DNA of 8,138 bases, taken from positions 1-8,138 of the forward strand of contig URVA01000060.1 of the NCBI GenBank assembly GCA_900551155.1. Direction: 5' to 3'. The DNA is from an uncultured Eggerthella sp. GTDB lineage: Bacteria; Actinomycetota; Coriobacteriia; Coriobacteriales; Eggerthellaceae. The notes below the pieces were generated by a model. The model was given only the letters and a program-made list of their open reading frames with translations. It was not told the DNA's origin and searched no databases. Positions 1 through 6,800 of the stretch are shown here, one piece after another. A program made the translations under genes and the position numbers. How positions within the stretch are numbered: the stretch's first letter is position 1; every line of letters begins with the position of its first letter.

Positions 1-399
1 CAGGCCTGCCAGTATTTGATTTCCTTGATCGTCGACCATAAAACGAGGGTCGCTTTTAACGGGCTGACCTGCGGTAAAATCCTTTCCCGCTTCAAGGACA
101 GGAATGCTTTCTGAAAATCCTTCAACTTGGATGGTGATAGTGATAGGGGTATCGTTTACAGGAGTGTCGTTTGCGCTAGAAAGCGTATCTTCAAGTGCCT
201 GGGTGCTTTGGGGATAGATTAATCCCAAGACAAGAGCGAATACCAAACCTCCAAGAATGAACAAAAGAGCGCTCCCTGGAAGGATAGCGTTCTTTGGAAA
301 GAGAATGCTTCCCGAATTTAGAAAGGCAGGTTGATACGATTTGCCAATCCTATTGTTTGCATGCCGTTTGAGGGAATGGTTACAAATAGCGGTATTCAT
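1..399 (-). CDS. Exported or membrane-anchored protein, N-terminal part (runs off left edge)
   Basis: An open frame reads leftwards from an ATG at 397-399 to the window edge without a stop, giving 133 residues. The start is supported by an AGGAG box (complement of 405-409) five bases before the ATG. Residues 1-40 are polar and basic (K11, R12, R17, K20, K36). Residues 43-62 form one hydrophobic segment (ALLFILGGLVFALVLGLIY), followed by PQSTQALED, which could be a signal-peptidase site after A68 or simply the outer end of a membrane anchor. Residues 70-90 are rich in Thr, Asp, Asn and Pro, with a repeated NDTP (N78-P80 and N82-P85 region), and then a beta-rich stretch begins (TITIQVEGF). This pattern fits a surface-exposed or wall-associated protein with an unusually long cytoplasmic leader of about 40 residues. 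I do not recognise the family, and the domain that would identify it lies outside the window. The gene is divergent from cysK. Confidence 0.72.
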   Translation of the reverse strand, partial: MNTAICNHSLKRHANNRIGKSYQPAFLNSGSILFPKNAILPGSALLFILGGLVFALVLGLIYPQSTQALEDTLSSANDTPVNDTPITITIQVEGFSESIPVLEAGKDFTAGQPVKSDPRFMVDDQGNQILAGL

Positions 400-404
400 A
401 GCTT

Positions 405-409
405 CTCCT
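405..409 (-). promoter_or_regulatory. Ribosome binding site of the partial exported-protein gene
   Basis: The minus strand reads AGGAG five bases before the ATG at 399. It fixes the start of a gene that is otherwise incomplete in this window. Confidence 0.7.
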
Positions 410-440
410 GTCGTATGGAGGGAACTGAGATACCTTTAAT

Positions 441-460
441 TGTGAAAGGTGAAATTCACA
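441..460. promoter_or_regulatory. Inverted repeat TGTGAA-N8-TTCACA, possible operator
   Basis: The arms TGTGAA (441-446) and TTCACA (455-460) are perfectly complementary across 8 bp. An 11-bp nested palindrome, GTGAA-A-TTCAC, occupies 449-459. The site lies about 42 bp upstream of the minus-strand start at 399, where a repressor site or a leader hairpin would be expected. The outer arms recall a CRP/FNR-type half site, but the spacing (TGTGA-N10-TCACA) is not the CRP spacing of six, so I do not assign a regulator. Confidence 0.4.
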
Positions 461-487
461 TAAAAGAGAAGTTTGAGGCATACTTTT

Positions 488-532
488 TGCACAAAAAAGA
501 AAAAGAAAGTGCACGTAAAGTGCACAATGCAC
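488..532. promoter_or_regulatory. Cluster of four TGCAC boxes, helically phased
   Basis: TGCAC occurs at 488-492, 510-514, 521-525 and 528-532. The first three starts are 22 and 11 bp apart, that is two turns and one turn of the helix, so they would face the same side of the DNA. Two copies extend to a 9-bp direct repeat AAAGTGCAC (506-514 and 517-525), and both contain the self-complementary hexamer GTGCAC. The cluster lies 89-133 bp upstream of the minus-strand start. The likely role is a multi-site operator for the exported-protein gene. The regulator is unknown. Confidence 0.45.
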
Positions 533-564
533 TCACATAACGTCAATACATCAAACGCATTGTG
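523..564. repeat. Inverted repeat CACAATGC / GCATTGTG
   Basis: Perfect 8-bp arms at 523-530 and 557-564 are separated by 26 bp. The left arm overlaps the TGCAC cluster. There is no T-tract on either strand next to it, so it is not an intrinsic terminator. It may be part of an operator or a chance match. Confidence 0.3.
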
Positions 565-666
565 AGGGGGAGTTAATTTATCTTTTGCGTAACGGTTTTG
601 CTCCTTGAAATAATTGAAGGTGCGTTTTGTGTAGAGGTGGAGTAAAGTCTCGATCAACCCTGATAA

Positions 667-675
667 TGATATAAA
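667..675 (+). promoter_or_regulatory. Possible extended -10 promoter element for cysK
   Basis: TGATATAAA reads as an extended -10 (TGN followed by TATAAA, five of six matches to consensus). There is no good -35 hexamer 16-18 bp upstream, which extended -10 promoters tolerate. It would give a leader of about 130 nt containing the direct repeat at 716-749. An alternative is TTGCGT (585-590), 18 bp, AATAAT (609-614), which would give a leader near 190 nt. Both are weak sequence-only calls. Confidence 0.28.
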
Positions 676-715
676 CCACATTTAGTTTGTTTAAACGATT
701 GAGCTAATGTATGTA

Positions 716-753
716 GTTTAGCTAGGGCAACGCGCACCGTTTAGCTAGGCTAA
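716..753. promoter_or_regulatory. 11-bp direct repeat GTTTAGCTAGG with embedded palindrome
   Basis: GTTTAGCTAGG occurs at 716-726 and 739-749, start to start 23 bp. The second copy continues into a 13-bp near-perfect palindrome, TTAGC-TAG-GCTAA (741-753). The first copy ends in GGCAA instead, so its symmetry is degraded. Two identical boxes about two helical turns apart, 60-95 bp before the cysK start, look like a pair of operator sites for cysteine-related control of the cysK-gshA unit. This role is inferred from position only. Confidence 0.42.
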
Positions 754-811
754 TAACAAAGAGATAAGTAAATTTGCGTAATAACGCTTAGCATAGAGGA
801 AGGCTTACCAC

Positions 812-1753
812 ATGATTTATTCAAATGTCGCAGAATTAATCGGAAACACTCCTTTATTAGAACTTGTAAATTATGAAAAGAATCACCAGCTAAAAGCAAA
901 GGTAGTTGCAAAAATCGAAGCTTTTAATCCTGCGGGATCTGCTAAAGATCGCATTGCTAAAGAAATGCTCGATAGGGCAGAGCGCGAGGGGAAGCTTGAT
1001 GCTGATACAGTAATAATAGAGCCAACTTCAGGAAATACTGGTATTGCGTTAGCGGCACTTGCGGCAGCGCGCGGTAATCGCACGATTATTGTTATGCCTG
1101 ACACTATGAGTATTGAGCGCCGAATTCTTATGAGAGCATATGGTGCAGAAGTTGTGCTGACTGAAGGCGCTAAAGGAATGGCGGGCGCCATTGCTAAAGC
1201 GGATGAGATTGCAAAAGAAATCCCTAATTCTATTATTGCAGGGCAATTTGTGAATCCCGCAAACCCTGCCGCTCATGAAGCAACTACTGGTCCAGAAATA
1301 TGGCAGGCAACTGAAGGCAAGGTGGATATTTTGGTTGCTGGCGTGGGTACTGGTGGTACGTTGTCTGGTTCTGGCAAATACCTGAAGTCTCAAAATCCCA
1401 CAATAAAGGTTATTGCTGTTGAGCCAGCGGGTTCTCCTGTGCTTTCAGAAGGCCATGCGGGAGCCCATGGATTGCAGGGAATTGGTGCGGGCTTTGTACC
1501 CGATACTTTGGATACGGCAATTTATAACGAAGTACTTACCGTAACTGAAGAGGATGCCTTTGCAGCAGCGCGTGAATTGGCTGCAAAAGAAGGCCTTCTT
1601 GTTGGTATCTCTTCGGGCGCTGCACTTTCTGCGGCAGCACGTGTTGCCAAGCGTCCCGAAAACGAAGGAAAGACTATCGTAGTTGTTCTGCCAGATACGG
1701 GTGAGCGTTATCTTTCGTCAGCATTATTTGCTCATTTGGGCGAAGCGGAGTAA
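812..1753 (+). CDS. cysK: Cysteine synthase A (O-acetylserine sulfhydrylase)
   Basis: This cytoplasmic PLP enzyme makes L-cysteine from O-acetyl-L-serine and sulfide. The 313 residues match the usual length of the family. Visible motifs, in order: GNTPLL (11-16); the Schiff-base lysine K45 in NPAGSAKDR (39-47); the substrate loop TSGNTG (72-77); the CysK-typical MSIERR (99-104) and LTEGAKGM (116-123); the PLP phosphate loop GVGTGGT (177-183); GISSGAA (265-271); and LPDTGERYLSS near the end. The lysine motif reads PAGSAKDR rather than the commoner PGSSVKDR, a mild variation. A purine-rich GAGGAAGG (796-803) precedes the ATG by eight bases. The gene heads a two-gene unit with gshA, and its sulfide-fixing product is the substrate of the next enzyme. 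Cystathionine beta-synthase or CysM are less likely given the CysK-type motifs and length. Confidence 0.95.
   Translation: MIYSNVAELIGNTPLLELVNYEKNHQLKAKVVAKIEAFNPAGSAKDRIAKEMLDRAEREGKLDADTVIIEPTSGNTGIALAALAAARGNRTIIVMPDTMSIERRILMRAYGAEVVLTEGAKGMAGAIAKADEIAKEIPNSIIAGQFVNPANPAAHEATTGPEIWQATEGKVDILVAGVGTGGTLSGSGKYLKSQNPTIKVIAVEPAGSPVLSEGHAGAHGLQGIGAGFVPDTLDTAIYNEVLTVTEEDAFAAARELAAKEGLLVGISSGAALSAAARVAKRPENEGKTIVVVLPDTGERYLSSALFAHLGEAE
1747..1750 (+). promoter_or_regulatory. Ribosome binding site of gshA inside the end of cysK
   Basis: GGAG lies in the last sense codons of cysK, seven bases before the ATG at 1758. It decides the gshA start and means that translation of the two genes is probably coupled. 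Confidence 0.65.
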
Positions 1754-1757
1754 AACC

Positions 1758-3035
1758 ATGTCTTTCGAAAAGGAAAATCGTCAAGCAATTATTGCTTACT
1801 TCGAGCAGGGTGCAAGAGGCAATGCGAGCAGTAAAAAGCTTGGCGTTGAGGTAGAACATTTTGTAGTGCATGAGCATTCGCGCAAAGCGCTTTTCTATGA
1901 AGGCGATGCGCATTTTGGCGTGCGTGATATTCTTGCGTACCTCTCTGATTTCTATCCTCGAAAGATGCAAGGTGTAGAAGGTGATTTGATAGGTCTTGCC
2001 GATGATGAGGCATCACTTACGTTGGAGCCTGCCGCTCAGTTAGAAATCAGTATTGCCCCCTTCGAGAATATTCGCGAAATTGTTCGCGTATACAAGCGCT
2101 TTCGTTCTTTGGTGGATCCTTTTTTGGAACAGCATCAGTGTAGGTTGATTACTTTGGGGTATCACCCTACAGAGAAAGCCCTCGATCTGCCTCTTATTCC
2201 TAAGCAGCGCTATCGCTTCATGAATGAGTATTTCCGTGCGCTAGGAACTCATGGAGAGCGAATGATGCGCGCCTCTGCTTCAACTCAGGTTTCAGTTGAT
2301 TATTCCGATGAGGCTGACGCTGTTCGAAAGTTAAGAGTGGCGCAGGCTTTGGTTCCTATGTTTGCTTTTTTGACGGATAACGTTGAGCGTTTTGAAGGGG
2401 AAGTGCCAGAAAAAACCTTGTCTCGGTTACAAATGTGGCGCGATGTAGATAACGATCGTTGCGGTCAAATTCCTGGCTTATTTGATGAAGGTTTTGGTTT
2501 TGCTTCCTATGCCGATTGGCTATTGTCGACGTGTCCTATTTTTGTAACGCGTGCTTCAGTAGCTGACCCTCAGGGCCCTGCTCTGCGGGAAGTAAACGGG
2601 CTTACCGCTGCTGAGGCATATGCAGATGCTCCCATGTCAACTGAGGATATTGAACATTTACTATCGATGTTTTGGCCCGATGTGCGCCTTAAGCATTTTG
2701 TGGAAATTCGTCCTGCTGATGCACTGCCCATTGATGCTGTTGCAGGATACGCTGCTCTTATTAAAGGCATCTTTTATTCCTCGGAAGCTCTCGACCGTAT
2801 CGAAGAAGCTTTTGGTGTGGTAGAGGGTTTGTGGCCACTTTCTTCCGATTACACCGAATCTGCAGCAGAGACCATTCGAGAAAATGGTTTGCAGGCAACT
2901 ATTTGTGAAATGAGATTAGAAGACTGGCTAGAGCTCTTGTTTAAAGTTGCTCAAGAAGCACTGCAGCGTATGGACTGCGCAGAAGAGTGCACGTATTTAG
3001 CTGACTTCAAAAGCTGGTCAAAGAATAAAGTCTAA
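1758..3035 (+). CDS. gshA: Glutamate-cysteine ligase (GCS2 family, plant/proteobacterial type)
   Basis: This enzyme joins L-glutamate and L-cysteine with ATP to give gamma-glutamylcysteine, the first step of glutathione synthesis. It has 425 residues from the ATG at 1758. The frame is open further upstream, but only inside cysK and without a ribosome binding site. Motifs shared with the plant GSH1 group: GVEVEHFVV (29-37); LTLEPAAQLEIS (87-98), with the carboxylates expected at the metal/glutamate site; RMMRASASTQVSVDYS (168-183); WRDVDNDRCG then FDEGFGF (227-248); and PDVRLKHFVEIRPAD (307-321). These correspond in order to GTEHEKF, SLEPGGQFELS, MMLRTCTVQVNLDF, WTDTDKDRTG and PEVRLKRYLEMRGAD of that group. 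The gene starts 4 bp after the cysK stop, so cysteine production and consumption are linked. No glutathione synthetase (gshB) is present in the window. An EgtA-like ligase making gamma-glutamylcysteine for another thiol cannot be excluded. Confidence 0.9.
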   Translation: MSFEKENRQAIIAYFEQGARGNASSKKLGVEVEHFVVHEHSRKALFYEGDAHFGVRDILAYLSDFYPRKMQGVEGDLIGLADDEASLTLEPAAQLEISIAPFENIREIVRVYKRFRSLVDPFLEQHQCRLITLGYHPTEKALDLPLIPKQRYRFMNEYFRALGTHGERMMRASASTQVSVDYSDEADAVRKLRVAQALVPMFAFLTDNVERFEGEVPEKTLSRLQMWRDVDNDRCGQIPGLFDEGFGFASYADWLLSTCPIFVTRASVADPQGPALREVNGLTAAEAYADAPMSTEDIEHLLSMFWPDVRLKHFVEIRPADALPIDAVAGYAALIKGIFYSSEALDRIEEAFGVVEGLWPLSSDYTESAAETIRENGLQATICEMRLEDWLELLFKVAQEALQRMDCAEECTYLADFKSWSKNKV

Positions 3036-3107
3036 TGTCTGCAGGAGTATGTTTAGCGATGTCGGTTAGGTGCCGCTCATACCATCCATGCATTAAGCAA
3101 GCGCTAG
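3036..3107. other. Convergent junction between gshA and tetR, no clear terminator
   Basis: The 72 bp between the two stop codons contain only an interrupted, imperfect stem (AGCG...CGG with CCG...CT near 3054-3077) and no T-tract on either strand. I do not call an intrinsic terminator. Transcripts from both sides may overlap, or termination may be factor-dependent. Confidence 0.4.
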
Positions 3108-3782
3108 CTAAAGCAGTAACGCTCGTGAACAGGATTCGCACGAAGCAATATGCGTTGTTTGGAGTTGTCTACAAATTCGCTTTTCTAATTCCTGAACGGG
3201 AATATTTTGAGCGTTGCTTACGCTAGAGACCAAATATTGAGCGTTTGTCTTAAAACTGAATTTGGATTCGTCGGGCATATGATCACAGTCTTCTAGCAAG
3301 CCTTCACGATGCAGGTATGCAATAAGGCCAATAAGACCGCTCGTAACATATTCAATGACAAGGCGGGTATCCAGGGTGAGTTCTTCGTCGGGTTCGCAAA
3401 GGAGATTCTCCCATATGCCAACTACCGCTTCTTTAACTTTGATGTCAATGCCATTCTTGTCGCCACGATTCATCATAAGTCCGAAGCGCTTGATGTGCAG
3501 CGCAAAACCCTCTTCTTCGAAGGGGTCTGCCTTAAAGCAGAACAGATAAAACAAGGCACGAGGAACGCTGTTTGCGATGAAGAGTTCATCTTGGATAACC
3601 GCCTCAATAAGCTCTTCTAGCGAGTTGTAATGATAATAAAACGTACCGCGGTTACATTTCGCCTGTGCGGTAATCATGCTTACGGTGATGTCATTTAGAT
3701 TATGTTGTTGCAATAAACCCCAAAACGAATCTTTAATGCGTTGTTCAGCGGAATCGCCTTGGTCTTTTCTTGGTCGAGCCAT
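3108..3782 (-). CDS. TetR/AcrR-family transcriptional regulator
   Basis: This is a 224-residue protein of usual TetR length. The N-terminus is basic (MARPRK). Residues 32-56 carry the characteristic helix-turn-helix and following helix (ITVSMITAQAKCNRGTFYYHY, then SLEELI), and the GTFYYHY signature is diagnostic of the family. The C-terminal ligand-binding half (about 70-200) is not similar to anything I can name. Seven cysteines are present (43, 82, 129, 166, 204, 215, 218), the last two forming CESC close to the C-terminus, which is unusual and might allow metal or redox sensing. The start is supported by AGGAG (complement of 3791-3795) eight bases before the ATG. It lies 36 bp downstream of the giant activase gene on the same strand, so it is probably cotranscribed and may regulate that gene. 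It converges on gshA with a 72-bp gap. Confidence 0.9.
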   Translation of the reverse strand: MARPRKDQGDSAEQRIKDSFWGLLQQHNLNDITVSMITAQAKCNRGTFYYHYNSLEELIEAVIQDELFIANSVPRALFYLFCFKADPFEEEGFALHIKRFGLMMNRGDKNGIDIKVKEAVVGIWENLLCEPDEELTLDTRLVIEYVTSGLIGLIAYLHREGLLEDCDHMPDESKFSFKTNAQYLVSSVSNAQNIPVQELEKRICRQLQTTHIASCESCSRALLL

Positions 3783-3818
3783 GTGAGGATCTCCTGATAA
3801 TAAAGCGTTTTGATTAGC

Positions 3819-6800
3819 TTACTTTGAGTGAGACGCTCTCGCGTTCATGATAAGCATCTGTAACCTATTCTCAATGTTTGCGAAACTTACATCGGGATCG
3901 AAGTCCAAAGGAAGAATCTGTGCGTCGGGATAGAGCTCTTTCAGGCGTTTTGCTATGCCTCTACCCACAACATGGTTAGGCAAGCAACCAAACGGCTGCA
4001 AGATCACAAACGCCCGACAGCCATGTTCTGCATGGTGCAGTATTTCGGCAGGAATCAAAACGCCTTCACCTGCATCAAAGGTGTGGTGGATGATAGGATC
4101 GCTTGCTTTTACCAATTCAGGCATGCGAGTTGGCGGCGTATATAAGGGATGTGCTTTAGCAATTTTGTCAGTCATATCGTGGGCTAAATCAAACACACGG
4201 TTATCGATGGCATACGTAGCCTTTAGCGGGAACGGTCTATCCACCTTGTATTCTTTTACCTGCGAATCCTGATAAAAATAGGTTTTGCGAATGACATCGG
4301 TCATACGAGCTTCTATAACTTCAAGACCGTTCTTTTCCAGATAGTCTTCGATGTCGTGGTTTGCACCAGGATGGAAATTCAACAGGTATTCGCCAACAAT
4401 CAAGACGGTTGGACGTGGGTTACTTCTATCGTAAGGAACCTGCTTCATGATCTCTATAGATTGCGCAAAAGCTTTTTTAGCGCCATGGACACCACCTGAT
4501 TCAAGACCTTCGACCAAGCAATCAAGAGCGCGATCAAATGCCTCGTTTGCGCTTCCTTCAACTAATTCATAGGGGCGCATTTTGCGAAGGAGTTCTTCAA
4601 GGGCATCTATCATGGGTAGGGTATACGCTGTGCGAATTGCTGATATCAAGTTCAACTTAAAGCCTGGATGTATGTTGTGGAAATCAACATCGTCGTTAGT
4701 AATGATAGGCACCTGTTCATATCCAGCGTCATCGAGTGCTTTGCGCAACAATGCAGCGTAATGGGTCAGGCGACAGTCACCAATGTATTTACCGGTAGCA
4801 ACGGCAACGTGATCCAAGTCGTATTCGCCTGATTCAAGGGCTTCAAGCGCTTCGCCAATGACGATTTGTGCTGGGAAACATATATCGTTATGAACGTACT
4901 TTTTGCCCAAATAGATTGCGCGTTCGCGGCCAATAGGAAGCGAAACGGTTCGCAAGCCTTGTTTTGCGAAAACGGCAGACATAATACGACTGAAGGCATG
5001 CGAGGTATTAGGAACAAGAACAACACGCTCTTCAACGGCTTTCTTATCGAACTTTTGCGGATAGGGGTCCGATAGCCTTGCTCCCGTTTCGCGTGCAACT
5101 TGTTCATCGTTTGCCTGCTCTAGGGCGGCTAAGTTTTCCGAATCGGCATTGCTAAAGCTAGCCTCAGACGCTTCGGATGATTCCAAGGCTTGCTTTAGGT
5201 TCGTCCCTGAAACACCAAGTTCAGCCGCATTTGATTGTGCGCGGCGACGCTCAATGGTTTCGACAAATGAGCGCGTACGAATGCCTAAAGGTCCGTGAAT
5301 ATCGCTTTCGTCTACCTTAAGAACAAGAGGAATTTTTGGTCCCATTTCTTTCATGAGGCGGATGATTTCATCGGAGAGATATGCATCATGTCCGCAACCG
5401 AAGCTTACGATTTGGACATATTCCATATGGGAGCTTTGTGCTGCTATAACAGCAGATGAAAGCATGCGCGCATGGAAATTATTGACGATATCGATCAAAC
5501 TGTTGTCGAGTACTACGTCGTTTACGCCAGGTACCGAATCGGCGGTGATTACTGGAATACCCATATCAGTAAAGAAGTTGGGAAGTTCGTGGTTTACCAA
5601 GGTGTCATTATGGTAAGGACGACCTGCTAACACAATGGCATAGCGGCCTTCCTTGCGAACTTGCGCCAATACTTCTGCACCGCGCTTTTGTAAGGTTTCT
5701 TGAAATGCCTTTTGAGCTGCGTCGGCTTGCTTGAGCGCTTCTTGGGTGGCCTTTTCGGGAATTGCAAAGGTGTCGTGGAAGTACTTTGCTAACTGGTTTG
5801 TACGATCCTTTTCGGTGAACCAATGGAAAAGAGGGCTATCAAAGGGTGTGTCCCAGCGGCGTTCAGGATTATCCGAATTTTTAATTACTAGAGGATATCC
5901 TTTTACTACAGCACACATCGATTGACTGGTGTCTGCTTGGTTTTCTGAAGGAACGGTGGTTACGATCGGCATAAAAATACGATCAACACCCTGCTTATGA
6001 AGATCACGCAAATGGCCATGCACAAGCTTTGCAGGGAAGCAGACGGTATCGGACGCCACTGCTTGTAGGCCGTCTTCGTATATGGCACGCGTGCTTAAGT
6101 GGGACAGTTTTACCGTAAAGCCAAGTGCCTGCAAAAGAGTTTTCCAGAAAGGCATGGTGTCCCAATAGAACAACACACGGGGAAGTCCGATGGTAATGTT
6201 TTGATCGGGCAGCAAGGTGCTATGAGGCCAATCTTGGAAGAGGAGCTTTTCGCGCTCGGCATATAAATTCGGTACGCTATCCATAGCCTGTTTAGCGGCA
6301 CGTACGGCATCACGTACGCTTGAATCTTTGGGGTCACCTACCACTTCACCGCGTGGACAGCGATTTCCTGTTATCCAGGAAGAACCGTTCGAGAAGGTGA
6401 TGCGCGTGCGATTGCAGCGATTTGCGCAGAAGGGACAAATCAGATTGGTTTCTTGCTCGTAGCTAAAATCGCGCAGAGCATCCCAACCGATAAAGGATGA
6501 TGTCTCAAGGTCGGCTGCGGTGGAGCTTACCTGCGAAGAGGGTGATGAAGTGTCCTCATGGGCGCTCTTTTGGTTTTGATACGCTTCTTTTGCTTCAAGC
6601 TGTTCTTGTGCGATAAGCGCAGCTCCAATAGCTCCCATAAGGCCTGGGTAGGGAGCGCGTACCACTTCATGTCCAACGTATTGTTCGAAGGCACGCAGTA
6701 CGGCATCGTTTAAGAAGGTGCCTCCTTGGACAACAATTTTGCTGCCTAAGCTATCAAGGTTAGAAACACGAATAACTTTCGTGAAAACGTTTTCGATGAT

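Larger units (their letters stand above)
400..811. other. Divergent intergenic region with repeated short motifs, no gene supported
   Basis: This 412-bp stretch separates the divergent starts of the exported-protein gene and cysK. I find no frame with both a ribosome binding site and a believable protein. It is AT-rich compared with its neighbours and contains, in order, a palindrome at 441-460, a cluster of TGCAC boxes at 488-532, an 8-bp inverted repeat (523-530 with 557-564), possible promoter hexamers at 609-614 and 667-675, and an 11-bp direct repeat at 716-749. It probably holds the promoters and operators of both genes. I saw no T-box, SAM or other riboswitch core that I could match with confidence. 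Confidence 0.6.

Noticed and set aside
331..540. A 69-codon plus-strand frame beginning with TTG
   Set aside because: It lies antisense to the well-supported start of the exported-protein gene and has no recognisable protein features.
633..675. Resemblance of AGAGGTGGAG (633-642) to the start of a SAM-I riboswitch
   Set aside because: The rest of the SAM-I core (GGCCC, UGAA and GGCAACC blocks with their pairings) is absent. A T-box core (AGGGTGGnACCGCG) is also not present.
436..681. An 81-codon minus-strand frame in the intergenic region
   Set aside because: No ribosome binding site before its ATG, a Phe-run composition typical of translated AT-rich DNA, and it covers the TGCAC boxes and possible promoters.
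1683..1757. A 25-residue N-terminal extension of gshA
   Set aside because: It would start at a TTG inside cysK without a ribosome binding site. The ATG at 1758 has GGAG at the right distance, and the family similarity begins after it.
3035..3226. A 63-codon plus-strand frame immediately after gshA
   Set aside because: It is mostly antisense to the end of tetR and has no family-like features. The apparent overlap with the gshA stop is probably chance.
3786..3795. AGGATCTCCT palindrome over the tetR ribosome binding site
   Set aside because: Four-base arms with a two-base centre cannot form a stable hairpin and arise readily from an AGGAG box.
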